DNA of 64,000 bases from JBBRMW01 sp965246845 (GCA_965246845.1 CBDFFR010000008.1:588637-652636); one strand, 5' to 3'; shown: positions 35,360 through 44,668, numbered from the stretch's first letter. A program made the numbers and translations. Notes: generated by a model from the sequence alone, not told the origin.

Positions 35360-36406
35360 ATGACCCGATTGATCCGCTTGTTTGTCCTGTCCGTGATGAT
35401 TGCAAGCCTGTTTGGTGCGGCACAGGCCGCGCGAGCCGACGGCGCGAAAGCCGATTTGAGCCTCATCAAGACCTACCTGCAAGGCAAAACGGACGCGCTG
35501 CGGTCGGGTTCGGAAGCGCTTAAGGTGGCGGGCGATAGCTACTACGCGCTGGCAAAGGATGTGCAATTCGACTACGCGGCATTGTGGGCAAGCAAGCAGG
35601 CGGCGGCGGCGAAAGCGCTTGCGGATGCGAAGGCGGCGTGGGTCGTGATCAGCCCGCTTTACGAGCAGATTGAGGGCATTGTCGCGGGCGTGCCGACGCT
35701 CCAGCCCTATGATCCGATTCTGGATAGCGGCGTGAAGGGCGAGGTCGAATTCGATCTGACGCTGCCTGATGGGAGCGTAATCGCGAAGCCGGGCAACCTT
35801 TACGGCCTGCTCGAAACCTCGCTTTGGGGGACCGACAAGGCGCATGTCAAGCAGGAAGCCGACCTCAATGACAACGGCAAAATCGATTTCGGTGATGTGC
35901 TGCCCGATGCGAACTTCGTCAAGGGCGCAGCGGACGGCATGGCGAAATACATGACGGCTCTGAACGCGGATGCCGCTAAATGGACGCCAACCGAAAGCGA
36001 TGCCTTTACCGCGCTCGTGGTCATGGTCCCGACGATGAAAGAATACTTCGCGGCGTGGAAGAATTCGCGCTTCATCATGGGCGACAAGGCCGACAGCGGT
36101 GAATTTTCGGTGATCAGCCGCCTCGCCGATGTGCAGGATATTGTCGGTAGCCTGCAAGTAATCTATACGGGCGTCGCGCCGCTCGTCACGGCGAAGAGCG
36201 CCGCGCTCGACCGCGAGATCAGCAGCGGCCTCACCGATTTGCATGATTTCGCTGCCGACCTGTACAAGCAAGAGCAGGCCGGGAAGAAATTCACGCCGGA
36301 ACAAGCAGACATCTTCGCAGGTGAGGCGCAGTCCAACGCTGATGTGATCACCGGGCGCGTCGCGCAGATTGCCGCCCAGCTCGACATCAAACTCGCCAAC
36401 AATTAA
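35360..36406 (+). CDS. EfeO/imelysin-like iron-uptake protein with an EF-hand-like insert
   Basis: A 348-residue exported protein of the imelysin/EfeO type, which works with the EfeU/FTR1 permease in ferrous or ferric iron uptake. A signal peptide (residues 4-26) is followed by the helical repeat with VAGDSYYALAKDVQFDYAAL, typical of this family. Residues 168-179 (DLNDNGKIDFGD) match a calcium-binding EF-hand/dockerin loop with acidic residues at positions 1, 3, 5, 9 and 12, which is not a standard feature of EfeO as I know it. GAGGAAG precedes ATG 35360. The permease gene follows after 43 bases; there is no EfeB peroxidase gene. Confidence 0.75.
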   Translation: MTRLIRLFVLSVMIASLFGAAQAARADGAKADLSLIKTYLQGKTDALRSGSEALKVAGDSYYALAKDVQFDYAALWASKQAAAAKALADAKAAWVVISPLYEQIEGIVAGVPTLQPYDPILDSGVKGEVEFDLTLPDGSVIAKPGNLYGLLETSLWGTDKAHVKQEADLNDNGKIDFGDVLPDANFVKGAADGMAKYMTALNADAAKWTPTESDAFTALVVMVPTMKEYFAAWKNSRFIMGDKADSGEFSVISRLADVQDIVGSLQVIYTGVAPLVTAKSAALDREISSGLTDLHDFAADLYKQEQAGKKFTPEQADIFAGEAQSNADVITGRVAQIAAQLDIKLANN

Positions 36407-36449
36407 TAGCCCTATCGCAAACCTGATTCAAGAGCCGGGAAACCCAGTG

Positions 36450-38810
36450 ATGACCTCATTCAACCGCCGCTTTGTCCTTATTCTCGTGACCGCGCTGCTG
36501 TGCAGCCTGTTCGGGTGGAGCGCTACCATCCATGCGCAAGACCTGACGCCCGGCGAACAGGCCGGGAGCCTCCGCAAGGCGCTGTTCAACGCGCAAACCG
36601 CGCTTGCGGTCGATGACGCCGCAGCCGCCACACAACAGACGAGCGCAGCACAGGCGATCTATCAGGACGCGCTCGCGGGCGCAATTCGCGAAACCACGGC
36701 TGCGGTCGATGCGGAGATCGTGGCGGCGTTTGCGACCGCGACGGACGCGGCCAGCACAAAGGACAGCGCGGCATTTGCGGCGGCACGGGCGCGTGTCTGG
36801 ACGGCGATCCTGAATGGCAGCGCGCAGGTCACGATCCGCGCGGTTGAAAAGGGCGATGTCGCGACGGCGCAAACATGGTTCGACCTGCGCGAGTTCCGCG
36901 CGTCGAGCAAGTTCAGCCGTCCCGGTGCGGATGGGGCGCTCGCGCTGGATGCGCTGGCGGCGGGCAAGTTGAGCGCAATGGACGCGGCGGCGGCGGTGCG
37001 GACCGATTTGCTGGATGCGTATCAGGCGCGGCTCAATCAGGTCCTTGCCGATGCGGATAGCGCCGCCCGCAAAGCCTACACGATCAAGGAAGCGGAAGCG
37101 GCGGGCGCGGCAGCGGGCTATTTTGACATTCTCAGCACGGCATACAGCACGCAACGCGGTGTGGATGCAGCTAAAGCAGGCGCGGGGACCTTCGATGCGC
37201 TGGTGCAGACCGCGCTCACGGGCAGCGTGGCCGAATTTACCGCGCGCCGCGCCGAAGTGGATGCGCTGCTGAAAGGCTTCCGCGCCGCGCCGCTCTCGCA
37301 GGCCGAACTCGAACGCCGCGCCGGGCAGCTTTTGCGCTACGTCTCGCTGGTCGATATTGAATATGCGCGCGGCGTCCGTGATGGCAAGGTCGTCAAGGAC
37401 CTGGAGATTCAGGAAGCGAATACCTTCCGTGAAGGCGCAGTCGCGGCGTTCATCGACCTGCAACCGTCACTGGAAGCGCGCAACCCGGCATTGACGGCGC
37501 AAGTCGCGGCGCAGATTACCAGCCTCAAAAGCCTGATGGATACGGTCGCGGACCCGAACACAGTAACGGATACCGTCTCGAAAATCGGGGATAATCTCGG
37601 CACGCTGCTCCCGGCGGAGTGGCTCAAGAGCGCCAGCGCATCCGATTTCGACGTGATTTACTCGGTGCTGGACCAGGTGTTGCCCGCCGTCAAGCAAGAC
37701 CAATATGCCTCTGCGGAGAACGCGCGCATCGAAGCCTATGCGATCCTCGATAGCGGCATCGAAAAGAAGCTGCGCGGCTTCGCACCGGATATTGCCGGAC
37801 GGATCGAAAGCACGTTCTGGACGGGCGAGGAAGGTAAACCCGGCCTCGCGATTTTGCTTGCGAACCACGCGCCCGCCAGCGAAATACAGGTAGCTCTGAC
37901 GCGGCTGCGCGGCTATATGACCGAAGGCCAGAACGTGATGGCCTCGTTCAAATCTGCACCGGGCGCGGTCGTCGGTAACGCAGCGGTGATCGTCTTCCGC
38001 GAAGGGTTGGAAGCGGTCCTCATCCTCGCGTCGCTGATCGCGAGCCTGCGCACCGTCGAGACGAAGAAATTCCGCAAGCCGATTTTCATTGGCGCGGGGC
38101 TGGCTTTCGCCGCGTCGATCATCACATGGATCATTGCGAACGGGATCATTACGGCGCTTTCCAAATATGGCGAAAAGCTGGAAGCGATTGTCGGGATTAT
38201 CGCGGTCGGCGTGCTGCTGGTCATCACCAACTGGTTCTTCCACAAGACCTATTGGACCGGGTGGATGGCGAACTTCCACCAGCAGAAGAACAAGATTATC
38301 GGCGGCGCGGTATCTGTTGGTCCGTTCATCGCGCTTATTCTGCTCGGCTTCACGAGCATCTACCGGGAAGGCTTCGAGACGGTGCTGTTCCTGCAATCGC
38401 TGGTGCTGGAAGCGGGCTTGAGTATCGTCGTGCAGGGCGTCGGCATCGGCCTGTTCTTCACCGGGATCGTGGGCGTGATCGCATTCTCGCTGCAAACCAA
38501 ACTCCCGTACAAGAAGATGCTGATCGTGACGGGCGTGTTCATCGGCGTGGTGCTGGTCTCGATGGTCGGCAAGACGGTCTTCGCGTTGCAGGCGTCCGGC
38601 TGGCTATCGATCCACCCGCTGCCCGGTATCTACTTCCCGTACTGGATGGGGCAGTGGTTCGGGCTGTACGCGACGTGGGAAGGGATTTTCCTGCAAATCG
38701 CTTCGGCGGCGTTCGTCATCGGTTCGTACTTCCTCGCGGAACACCAGAACGCCCGCAAGCGTGCAGGTGTCCGTTCCGGGTCGCGCAATTCGGTTGCGAA
38801 GACGGCGTAG
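36450..38810 (+). CDS. FTR1/EfeU-family iron permease with large extracellular N-terminal domain
   Basis: A 786-residue iron permease. The last 280 residues are the FTR1 core with seven hydrophobic segments and two REGxE iron motifs, REGLE at about 517 and REGFE at about 638. Before it lie a signal peptide (residues 6-28) and some 480 Ala-rich helical residues that resemble the extracellular domain of bacterial FTR1 homologues with fused imelysin-like helices. E. coli EfeU has only the core (about 276 residues), so this is a long form. ATG 36450 has a weak GGGAAA site upstream. It follows the EfeO-like gene and is surely part of that operon. Confidence 0.9.
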   Translation: MTSFNRRFVLILVTALLCSLFGWSATIHAQDLTPGEQAGSLRKALFNAQTALAVDDAAAATQQTSAAQAIYQDALAGAIRETTAAVDAEIVAAFATATDAASTKDSAAFAAARARVWTAILNGSAQVTIRAVEKGDVATAQTWFDLREFRASSKFSRPGADGALALDALAAGKLSAMDAAAAVRTDLLDAYQARLNQVLADADSAARKAYTIKEAEAAGAAAGYFDILSTAYSTQRGVDAAKAGAGTFDALVQTALTGSVAEFTARRAEVDALLKGFRAAPLSQAELERRAGQLLRYVSLVDIEYARGVRDGKVVKDLEIQEANTFREGAVAAFIDLQPSLEARNPALTAQVAAQITSLKSLMDTVADPNTVTDTVSKIGDNLGTLLPAEWLKSASASDFDVIYSVLDQVLPAVKQDQYASAENARIEAYAILDSGIEKKLRGFAPDIAGRIESTFWTGEEGKPGLAILLANHAPASEIQVALTRLRGYMTEGQNVMASFKSAPGAVVGNAAVIVFREGLEAVLILASLIASLRTVETKKFRKPIFIGAGLAFAASIITWIIANGIITALSKYGEKLEAIVGIIAVGVLLVITNWFFHKTYWTGWMANFHQQKNKIIGGAVSVGPFIALILLGFTSIYREGFETVLFLQSLVLEAGLSIVVQGVGIGLFFTGIVGVIAFSLQTKLPYKKMLIVTGVFIGVVLVSMVGKTVFALQASGWLSIHPLPGIYFPYWMGQWFGLYATWEGIFLQIASAAFVIGSYFLAEHQNARKRAGVRSGSRNSVAKTA

Positions 38811-38901
38811 CTGGAAGGCGTGCTGCGCAAGCTGCAAACCCATTTTGCATGTGTTTTAAACTATCGCTTGCCGGGCAGTTGCAGTAGTCCGAGCCAATTG
38901 G

Positions 38902-39417
38902 TCAGCAATCGAATACGTACCAGCAATACTCATTGCGTAACCTCTGGTCGTCAAGCACGAGTTCCCGGATTTCGGCGGGAAGCTGTACGCGCTGCCACTG
39001 GCACTCCAGGCGACCAGCCTTCATACGTTCATCTTCAGGAGCCGCCGCGCGTGCAGCCCGGATCGCGTAGGCCGCTGCGCCCAATTCATGAGCTGCGACA
39101 TGAGCCACCGCCGCAGCTTGTCCGGCGGCGTAAGCTGCTTCTCTTGCCGCGCCGCTCAACGCTCTTGCCGCGCCCATAGCATGTCCGGCGGCGGTACGAG
39201 CTTGAGTCATCGTAACTTCACCTCGTACCCAGGCGTGCGCCTGCTCAATCGCGCGGTGCGGGTGTTCGTCACCGGGTTGCACTTGCTCGAAGAAATGCAG
39301 TACGTGCTGGGCACAATCAGCCGCCCAAACTGCAAGAAGGCGATGATCGACATCCGCCAGAGTGCCGCCGCGACGCACCGTGATCAATCTGGGGTCTCGT
39401 ATCTTGCTGAAAATCAC
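38902..39417 (-). CDS. Putative immunity protein (Imm5-like)
   Basis: A 171-residue protein of the Imm5-like putative immunity family that I recognise from LLAVWAADCAQHVLHFFEQ, HRAIEQAHAWVRGEV, the Ala-rich helices (AARALSGAAREAAYAAGQAA, VAHVAAHELGAAAYA) and the C-terminal WQRVQLPAEIRELVL. In polymorphic toxin systems such proteins neutralise a neighbouring toxin; here no toxin gene is next to it and an IS982-family element follows upstream. The start is GTG 39417 with AGGGG seven bases before it. It may be an orphan acquired for protection against neighbours' toxins. Confidence 0.75.
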   Translation of the reverse strand: MIFSKIRDPRLITVRRGGTLADVDHRLLAVWAADCAQHVLHFFEQVQPGDEHPHRAIEQAHAWVRGEVTMTQARTAAGHAMGAARALSGAAREAAYAAGQAAAVAHVAAHELGAAAYAIRAARAAAPEDERMKAGRLECQWQRVQLPAEIRELVLDDQRLRNEYCWYVFDC

Positions 39418-39455
39418 TTGTCTACCCCTTTGTGCGCCGTCTGCCCTACTATATT

Positions 39456-40446
39456 ACGTCTAATGTGAAATGGAAAAGGTTTGGAGGTCAAAGGCAAAGT
39501 CACGGGCAAGCAAGCGCTTGAGAACCAAACAGGTGACTTTGAGGGTGATGCGAGCGGTCAAGCCAGCTACCGTTTTAGCAAGCAAGCGCTCAAGGTTGCG
39601 CCCTGTGTTCTGGAGTTGGTGAAAGACGCCTTCGATGCGTTCACGTAAACTGCCCAGCGCGGCGTCGAGTAGCGGATGATTTTGTTGGGACGGGTTGGCG
39701 CGTTTGGGAGTGAGGACACAGTTGCCGGTTTCATCGGCAATGCTGGCTTGCCAATCCGCGCCAAGAAAGCCCTTGTCGGCCAGGATGTCACAGTCGTTGA
39801 CACGGTACAGAACACTCTCGGCAGCAAGACGTTCGTCGGTGTTGGCAGCCACCAAGTCGTAGACGACGGGCAGACCGTCGCAGGTACTCAGCAGCACGAG
39901 TTTGAAGCCGAAGTAGTGCAGCTTACGCGCCGCACACTGACCATACCCGGCATACCCTGCAAAGTCACTATGTGTTTTGGACCGTTTGTAGCCTACCACC
40001 GGGACAGGTTTGGTATCCAGCAGCAGGCACTCGCAGGTATACCCACCCAACATCCCCAACCACGCTTGCCGTAGTGCTTCCACCACCGCTTGTAAGGCTC
40101 GCCCGCGTCGATTGTACTGGCTCTGGTCCACCAGCTTAGGAAACAGGTCCAGATGGTTGGCACGCATGTATGCCACATACTGCGTTTCGCCCGGATATGG
40201 CACAAAATCATGCGCCAGCAGCAATGTCAACAATTCGCTGTCGCTGAACTGCGCTTTTGCGCCTGTCTTACCCTTTAGCAGATGCCGTCCCTCTGTTTGA
40301 TACCAGTCGTCTACCAGCACGTACAGCGTGGTCAAAAGCGTTTCCAGGTCTATACTTGTCATGGGAATGGGTCCGATTGACTGTAGGGGTACCTTCAATC
40401 TTGCGTCCCATTCCCCTTTTCGCCAAATTCATTCCACATCAGACGT
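39456..40446 (-). mobile_element. IS982-family insertion sequence, complete
   Basis: The element is 991 bases long, with imperfect 19-base terminal inverted repeats: left ACGTCTAATGTGAAATGGA and right (reversed) ACGTCTGATGTGGAATGAA. It is flanked by direct repeats ATATT at 39451-39455 and 40447-40451, a probable target duplication. The single transposase gene fills it and ends inside the left repeat. It looks intact. Confidence 0.9.
39460..40362 (-). CDS. IS982-family transposase
   Basis: A 300-residue DDE transposase of the IS982 type. It begins MTSIDLETLLTTLYVLVDDW and contains FSDSELLTLLLAHDFV, LLLDTKPVPV (first Asp), DILADKGFLGADW (second Asp) and the closing LGSLRERIEGVFHQLQNTGR (Glu), so the catalytic triad appears present. 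The stop codon lies within the left terminal repeat. ATG 40362 has a poor ribosome binding site; an upstream in-frame start at 40398 exists but lacks family resemblance. Confidence 0.92.
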   Translation of the reverse strand: MTSIDLETLLTTLYVLVDDWYQTEGRHLLKGKTGAKAQFSDSELLTLLLAHDFVPYPGETQYVAYMRANHLDLFPKLVDQSQYNRRGRALQAVVEALRQAWLGMLGGYTCECLLLDTKPVPVVGYKRSKTHSDFAGYAGYGQCAARKLHYFGFKLVLLSTCDGLPVVYDLVAANTDERLAAESVLYRVNDCDILADKGFLGADWQASIADETGNCVLTPKRANPSQQNHPLLDAALGSLRERIEGVFHQLQNTGRNLERLLAKTVAGLTARITLKVTCLVLKRLLARDFAFDLQTFSISH

Positions 40447-40529
40447 ATATTATTTGTCTCGTTTTATAAAAACCAGCTTTTAATATGAAATAGTTAGCGA
40501 TGCGACTCGCCGCGCCGCTACATCCCGGC

Positions 40530-40535
40530 TACAAT
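40530..40535 (+). promoter_or_regulatory. TACAAT -10 box close to a start codon
   Basis: TACAAT ends seven bases before the ATG at 40543, which has no ribosome binding site. The spacing predicts a leaderless or near-leaderless message. Confidence 0.45.
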
Positions 40536-40542
40536 CCCCCAT

Positions 40543-42759
40543 ATGATTCCACAAGTGCAATCCAAAGCGCCGCCGCTCAACAGTGACCTTGAGGCGACCG
40601 TGAGCTACCTGTTCATGGTCGGTGGGCGTGCGCTGCGCACCAAGCCGCCCGGAGCGCGCATCGAGCCGCCGCCGAAAAAGCCTGTGCGTGGACGCGAAGC
40701 CGATACCTTCTTCGTCCTCGCCACCCCCGCGCAGGGACCGCAGGCAACCTCTGCGTTTTATGAGCAGATTGCGAGCCTCGCCTGCGAACTCTATTTCCGC
40801 ACGAGCGCGAGCGTCACCAGCGGTCTGCGTGAGGTGATGAACGGCGTCAATTCGCACTTGATGACGCACAACGCGACCGCTGGCGAGAAGTATCAGGTCA
40901 ATCTGGCGGCGATGGTGCTGCGCGGTCATGAACTATTCCTCGCGCGTGCGGGCGCGTGCATCACGCTCCTGCGGCAGGGCGCGGACCTGATCACCGCGCC
41001 GGATGACCTGCGCGATGAATTCGCGCTGATGGGGCTGCCGCTCGGTTACAGTCCGTCTCCGGACGTCAAACTCGCGCATTATGAAATCGAACCCGGCCAC
41101 GTCTTCGTCATGAGCGATCTGGGGCTGGCGAACGCGCCGCGCGATACCCTGCGCGATGCCCTTGCGAGCAGCGCTGTTCAGGATGCTTTGAAGGCCGCCG
41201 CCGCGCCGCAAACGCAGGCCGTGATGATCGAATTCAAGATGATCGACCCGGCGGTGCGGCAAGCCGAAGCCGCGAAGAGCGCGCCGATTAAAGCGCCGCC
41301 CGCGCCGATTAAAGCAGCGGTTGCAACGCCGGAAGCAGCGATCACGGAGAGTACGAGTGATGGCACGCCGCCAATAGTCACAGGGACCGAACCCGCTGCA
41401 CCGCCCGCTCCCGTTGCGCCAGCGAACGAGGCACTCACCGCGCCGCCGAAGCCGCTCCCGGCGCGCATCCTCTACGCCGTGACACACGGCATCGCTTGGT
41501 TGCTGCGCGGCATTGCGCGGATCATCAATGGGTTGCTGGATCGCGTCTTCCCGGAGCCGAAAGAAGGCACGCCGAATTTTCCGCTCTCGGTCGCGATAGG
41601 TGTGGCTATCCTGATTCCGGTGGTGGTCGTCTTCGTAATGGTTGGTTTCCGGCTTTCGCAGGTCGACTCCACAAATTTCGAGCAGTTGGTCAACCAGGTA
41701 CAGGAGCAGGCGAATCAGGCCGCCGCCGTCCCGAAAAGCGATCTGGACCGCTCCAAAGCGATGTGGACAGGCGTGATGCAGCGCATCGAAATCGCGGATG
41801 TGCAGCGCCCCGGCGATCCGACGCTCACTAAATTGCGCGCACAGGCGCAGGCCGCGCTCGATGATTTTGCGAAGGTCACGCGGCGCACGCTCATTCCGCT
41901 ACGCACCTTCCCCAATAACGCCAACCTGACCAGCGTATTTATCCAGGGCGGTACGGACCTCTATACGCTCGATCAGACATCGAGCGCGATCTATCGCGAT
42001 TCGCTTCGCACACCTGACCAAATCAACGGCCAACGCGGGCAGACGCCGCTTATACAGGCGGGCGCTCCGGCTAGTAACTACAACGTGCGCAATATCATCG
42101 ACACGCTGTGGGTCGATGAGGCGGGCATTCGCACTTCGCACGCGCTGATCGGGCTGGATATGCAGGGTATCCTCGTGACCTATTCGCCCGCATTCCCGCC
42201 TGCCAATGCGCAGGCGCTGCCCGGTCATGAACTCTGGAAGCGCCCTGTCGCGCTTGCGGTCTGGCAGGAGCGTTTATACATTCTGGACCCCGGCGCGAAC
42301 CAGATTTGGCGCTACGTCCCCTCTGGCACGACCTATCCCAACCCACCGGACCCCTATTTCAACCAGGAACTGAATCGCAACCTGACCAAAGCCGTCGATT
42401 TCGGGATCGACCGTCGCGGGAGCGTATATGTACTGCTCGCCGATGGGACGATGAAGAAATTTACGACGGGCGAGGAACAGCAGTTCACGCTCAACAACAT
42501 TCCCGATGGCGCATTGAAGGGCGCGAACGCGATGTATCTGCTCGACTCTCCAACCGGGTTGTCCTCGATTTTCATTATCGATCCGGTTGATCAGTCGATT
42601 TATGAATTCACGCTGGCCGGGACCTTCCAGAAGCGCTACAAGGGACCCACCGATGGCGCACTCAGGAAATTGAGCGCGATCTATGTCGAAGGCCAGAGCG
42701 CCTACGTCGCGGATGGGAATATTTTGTATTTTTTCCCTATCGATCAAAGTCAAAAATAG
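40543..42759 (+). CDS. PP2C-like domain membrane protein with beta-propeller
   Basis: A 738-residue protein in three parts. Residues 1-230 resemble a PP2C-type phosphatase (YQVNLAAMVLRGHELFLARAG, then GHVFVMSDLGLANAP), but the usual GDS and SDG metal motifs read GACI and SDLG, so it is probably not an active phosphatase. A Pro/Ala linker and one membrane segment (about 345-368) follow. The extracellular part has a short coiled coil (NFEQLVNQVQEQANQ) and a propeller-like repeat region (LWVDEAGIRTSHALIGLDMQ, ALAVWQERLYILDPGANQIW). A signal-transducing or scaffold role is inferred. A TACAAT box sits next to the ATG. Confidence 0.65.
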   Translation: MIPQVQSKAPPLNSDLEATVSYLFMVGGRALRTKPPGARIEPPPKKPVRGREADTFFVLATPAQGPQATSAFYEQIASLACELYFRTSASVTSGLREVMNGVNSHLMTHNATAGEKYQVNLAAMVLRGHELFLARAGACITLLRQGADLITAPDDLRDEFALMGLPLGYSPSPDVKLAHYEIEPGHVFVMSDLGLANAPRDTLRDALASSAVQDALKAAAAPQTQAVMIEFKMIDPAVRQAEAAKSAPIKAPPAPIKAAVATPEAAITESTSDGTPPIVTGTEPAAPPAPVAPANEALTAPPKPLPARILYAVTHGIAWLLRGIARIINGLLDRVFPEPKEGTPNFPLSVAIGVAILIPVVVVFVMVGFRLSQVDSTNFEQLVNQVQEQANQAAAVPKSDLDRSKAMWTGVMQRIEIADVQRPGDPTLTKLRAQAQAALDDFAKVTRRTLIPLRTFPNNANLTSVFIQGGTDLYTLDQTSSAIYRDSLRTPDQINGQRGQTPLIQAGAPASNYNVRNIIDTLWVDEAGIRTSHALIGLDMQGILVTYSPAFPPANAQALPGHELWKRPVALAVWQERLYILDPGANQIWRYVPSGTTYPNPPDPYFNQELNRNLTKAVDFGIDRRGSVYVLLADGTMKKFTTGEEQQFTLNNIPDGALKGANAMYLLDSPTGLSSIFIIDPVDQSIYEFTLAGTFQKRYKGPTDGALRKLSAIYVEGQSAYVADGNILYFFPIDQSQK

Positions 42760-42766
42760 AAATACC

Positions 42767-42791
42767 GGGCGGACACAGCGGTCCGCCCCTA
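42767..42791. repeat. REP-like palindrome, family A
   Basis: GGGCGGACACAGCGGTCCGC followed by CCCTA, between the convergent PP2C-like and RNase genes. Confidence 0.8.
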
Positions 42792-42811
42792 CGCAAACGG
42801 GCGACTTTGTA

Positions 42812-44218
42812 TCAGACCTCGAACGTCTCATGCAGATTCGGGATATGCACGTTTTCGTATCCGTCCTGATCCTTCAAGCCCTGCGCCAGCGCGTTGAGCG
42901 GTCCGTCTTCGCCATGCACGAGGAACGTCTGGCGCGGGCGCTTGTCGATTTCGCCCGCCCAGCCCAGCAAGCCGTTCCGGTCGGCGTGGCCGGAGAAGCC
43001 CGTGATCGTCTCGACCTGCGCGCGCAGATGGTACGGTTCCCCGAAGATGTTCACGACGGGCTGCTTGTCCTGTATCTTGCGGCCAAGCGTGTTTTCGGCC
43101 TGATACCCCGCGATGAGGACGGTGTTCTTCGGGTCTTCGATATGGTTCTTGAGGTGGTGCTGAATACGGCCCGCTTCCGCCATGCCGCTCGCCGAGATGA
43201 TCACGGCGGGCGTGTTCAGGAAGTTGAGTTGTTTGCTCTCATCGACGCTGTGCGTATACGTCAAACCCTCGAAGCCGAACGGGTCCGCGCCCTTGATGCC
43301 GTTCAGGTACGCGCGCGTCTCGTCATCGTAGGCTTCCGGGTGCGCGCGGAATACGGCAGTCACGTTTACGGCAAGCGGACTATCCACGTAAATCGGCAGC
43401 TTCGGAATTTTATTCGCTGTCGAAAGCTGATGCAGCGCGAAGACCAGCTCCTGCGTGCGACCGACCGCGAAGGCCGGGACGATCACGATCCCGCCCCGGC
43501 GATAGGTCTCCACAACGACACGCTCCAGGTCTTTGAGCGAGTCACCGAATTTATCATGCAGGCGGTCGCCATAGGTGCTTTCCATAATCAAAATATCTGC
43601 TGCCGGGATCACTGTCGGGTCGCGCAGAATGGGCAGCCCCGGCTGGCCGAGGTCGCCGCTGAAGACGAGCGTGACATCACGGCCTTTCTCGCGGTCCTCG
43701 ATATGCAGCGTGACGATAGCGCTACCGAGCATGTGTCCGGCATCGACATAGGAAAGCGTCACGCCGGGCATGATCTGCGTCGAGCGGTCGTAATTGACCG
43801 AATGGAAATAGCCGAGTGCCTTGAGCGCGTCTTCCTGCGTATAGAGCGGCTCGACGGGCGGCTGGTTGGCGCGCATCCGCTTCTTGTTCACATATTCGGC
43901 GTCCTGCTCCTGAATATGCGCGCTATCCATGAGCATCGTCGCGCACAGGTCGCGTGTGGCGTAGGTCGCATAAATATCGCCCTTGAAGCCGGATTTGACC
44001 AGATTGGGAATGTTCCCGCTATGGTCGATGTGCGCGTGCGAGAGGACCATGATGTCGATTTCGCCCGCATTGAAGGGCAGCGTCTTGTTACGCGCGTTCG
44101 CTTCGTCGCGCTTGCCCTGATACAGCCCGCAATCCAGCAAAATGCGGCGGTTGTTCACTTCGATCAGGTGCTGCGACCCCGTGACGACGCGCGCCGCACC
44201 GTGAAATGTCAGCTTCAT
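42812..44218 (-). CDS. Metallo-beta-lactamase-fold RNase (beta-CASP family)
   Basis: A 468-residue beta-CASP nuclease, the group of CPSF73-like and YsH1-like RNA-processing enzymes. Motif 1 (VTGSQHLIEVNNRRILLDCG), motif 2 LSHAHIDHSGNIP, motif 3 YVDAGHMLGSAI and motif 4 VFSGDLGQPG build the zinc site. The beta-CASP insert carries SASGMAEAGRIQHHL and the C-terminal FSGHADRNGLLGW and VHGEDGPLNALAQGL complete it. Endo- or 5'-3' exonuclease action on RNA is expected in the cytoplasm. It lies 27 bases downstream of the receiver protein gene on the same strand and may be cotranscribed. Confidence 0.92.
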   Translation of the reverse strand: MKLTFHGAARVVTGSQHLIEVNNRRILLDCGLYQGKRDEANARNKTLPFNAGEIDIMVLSHAHIDHSGNIPNLVKSGFKGDIYATYATRDLCATMLMDSAHIQEQDAEYVNKKRMRANQPPVEPLYTQEDALKALGYFHSVNYDRSTQIMPGVTLSYVDAGHMLGSAIVTLHIEDREKGRDVTLVFSGDLGQPGLPILRDPTVIPAADILIMESTYGDRLHDKFGDSLKDLERVVVETYRRGGIVIVPAFAVGRTQELVFALHQLSTANKIPKLPIYVDSPLAVNVTAVFRAHPEAYDDETRAYLNGIKGADPFGFEGLTYTHSVDESKQLNFLNTPAVIISASGMAEAGRIQHHLKNHIEDPKNTVLIAGYQAENTLGRKIQDKQPVVNIFGEPYHLRAQVETITGFSGHADRNGLLGWAGEIDKRPRQTFLVHGEDGPLNALAQGLKDQDGYENVHIPNLHETFEV

Positions 44219-44245
44219 GTCTGCTGTTCCTTATTGAATTGCGAT

Positions 44246-44668
44246 TCAGGCCGCGTAACTACGTCGTCCATTGCGGTTGATCAACTGCCGGACATTGGTA
44301 TCCAGCGTACCGTTCTCGATTTCGGTCAAAATCTGATTCATCACGGTCGGGCTGGCTGGCTTGACGATGAAAATATTGCCACCTGCGCGAATCGCCTCGC
44401 GAATCACATCCGCGTCATCGTCCATCGAGACAACCAGAATGATGCTCTCCGGCAGGTTTTCCTTGATGTAAGCGATCAGATGCGAACCGGGACCATCCGG
44501 CAAATGATAATCGACCAGAAACAGCGAGATCGCGCCATCGACGGCTTCATAGCCGCTCGCGAGATCGCCTGCGGTCTGCACGGCGTAGCCGCGATCATTC
44601 AGCACCAATTCCCAGATCGCACAATTCGACGGGTCGTCATCGACAATCAAGGCACGTTTATCGACCAT
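44246..44668 (-). CDS. Single-domain response regulator (receiver only)
   Basis: A 140-residue CheY-like receiver. It has the acidic pocket DDDPSN, the phospho-acceptor Asp in LFLVDYHLPDG, the Ser of VVSMDDD (Thr/Ser switch position) and the conserved Lys in FIVKPASP. No DNA-binding domain follows, so it must act by protein contact. The start ATG 44668 has GAGG upstream. Its sensor kinase is not adjacent. Confidence 0.9.
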   Translation of the reverse strand: MVDKRALIVDDDPSNCAIWELVLNDRGYAVQTAGDLASGYEAVDGAISLFLVDYHLPDGPGSHLIAYIKENLPESIILVVSMDDDADVIREAIRAGGNIFIVKPASPTVMNQILTEIENGTLDTNVRQLINRNGRRSYAA

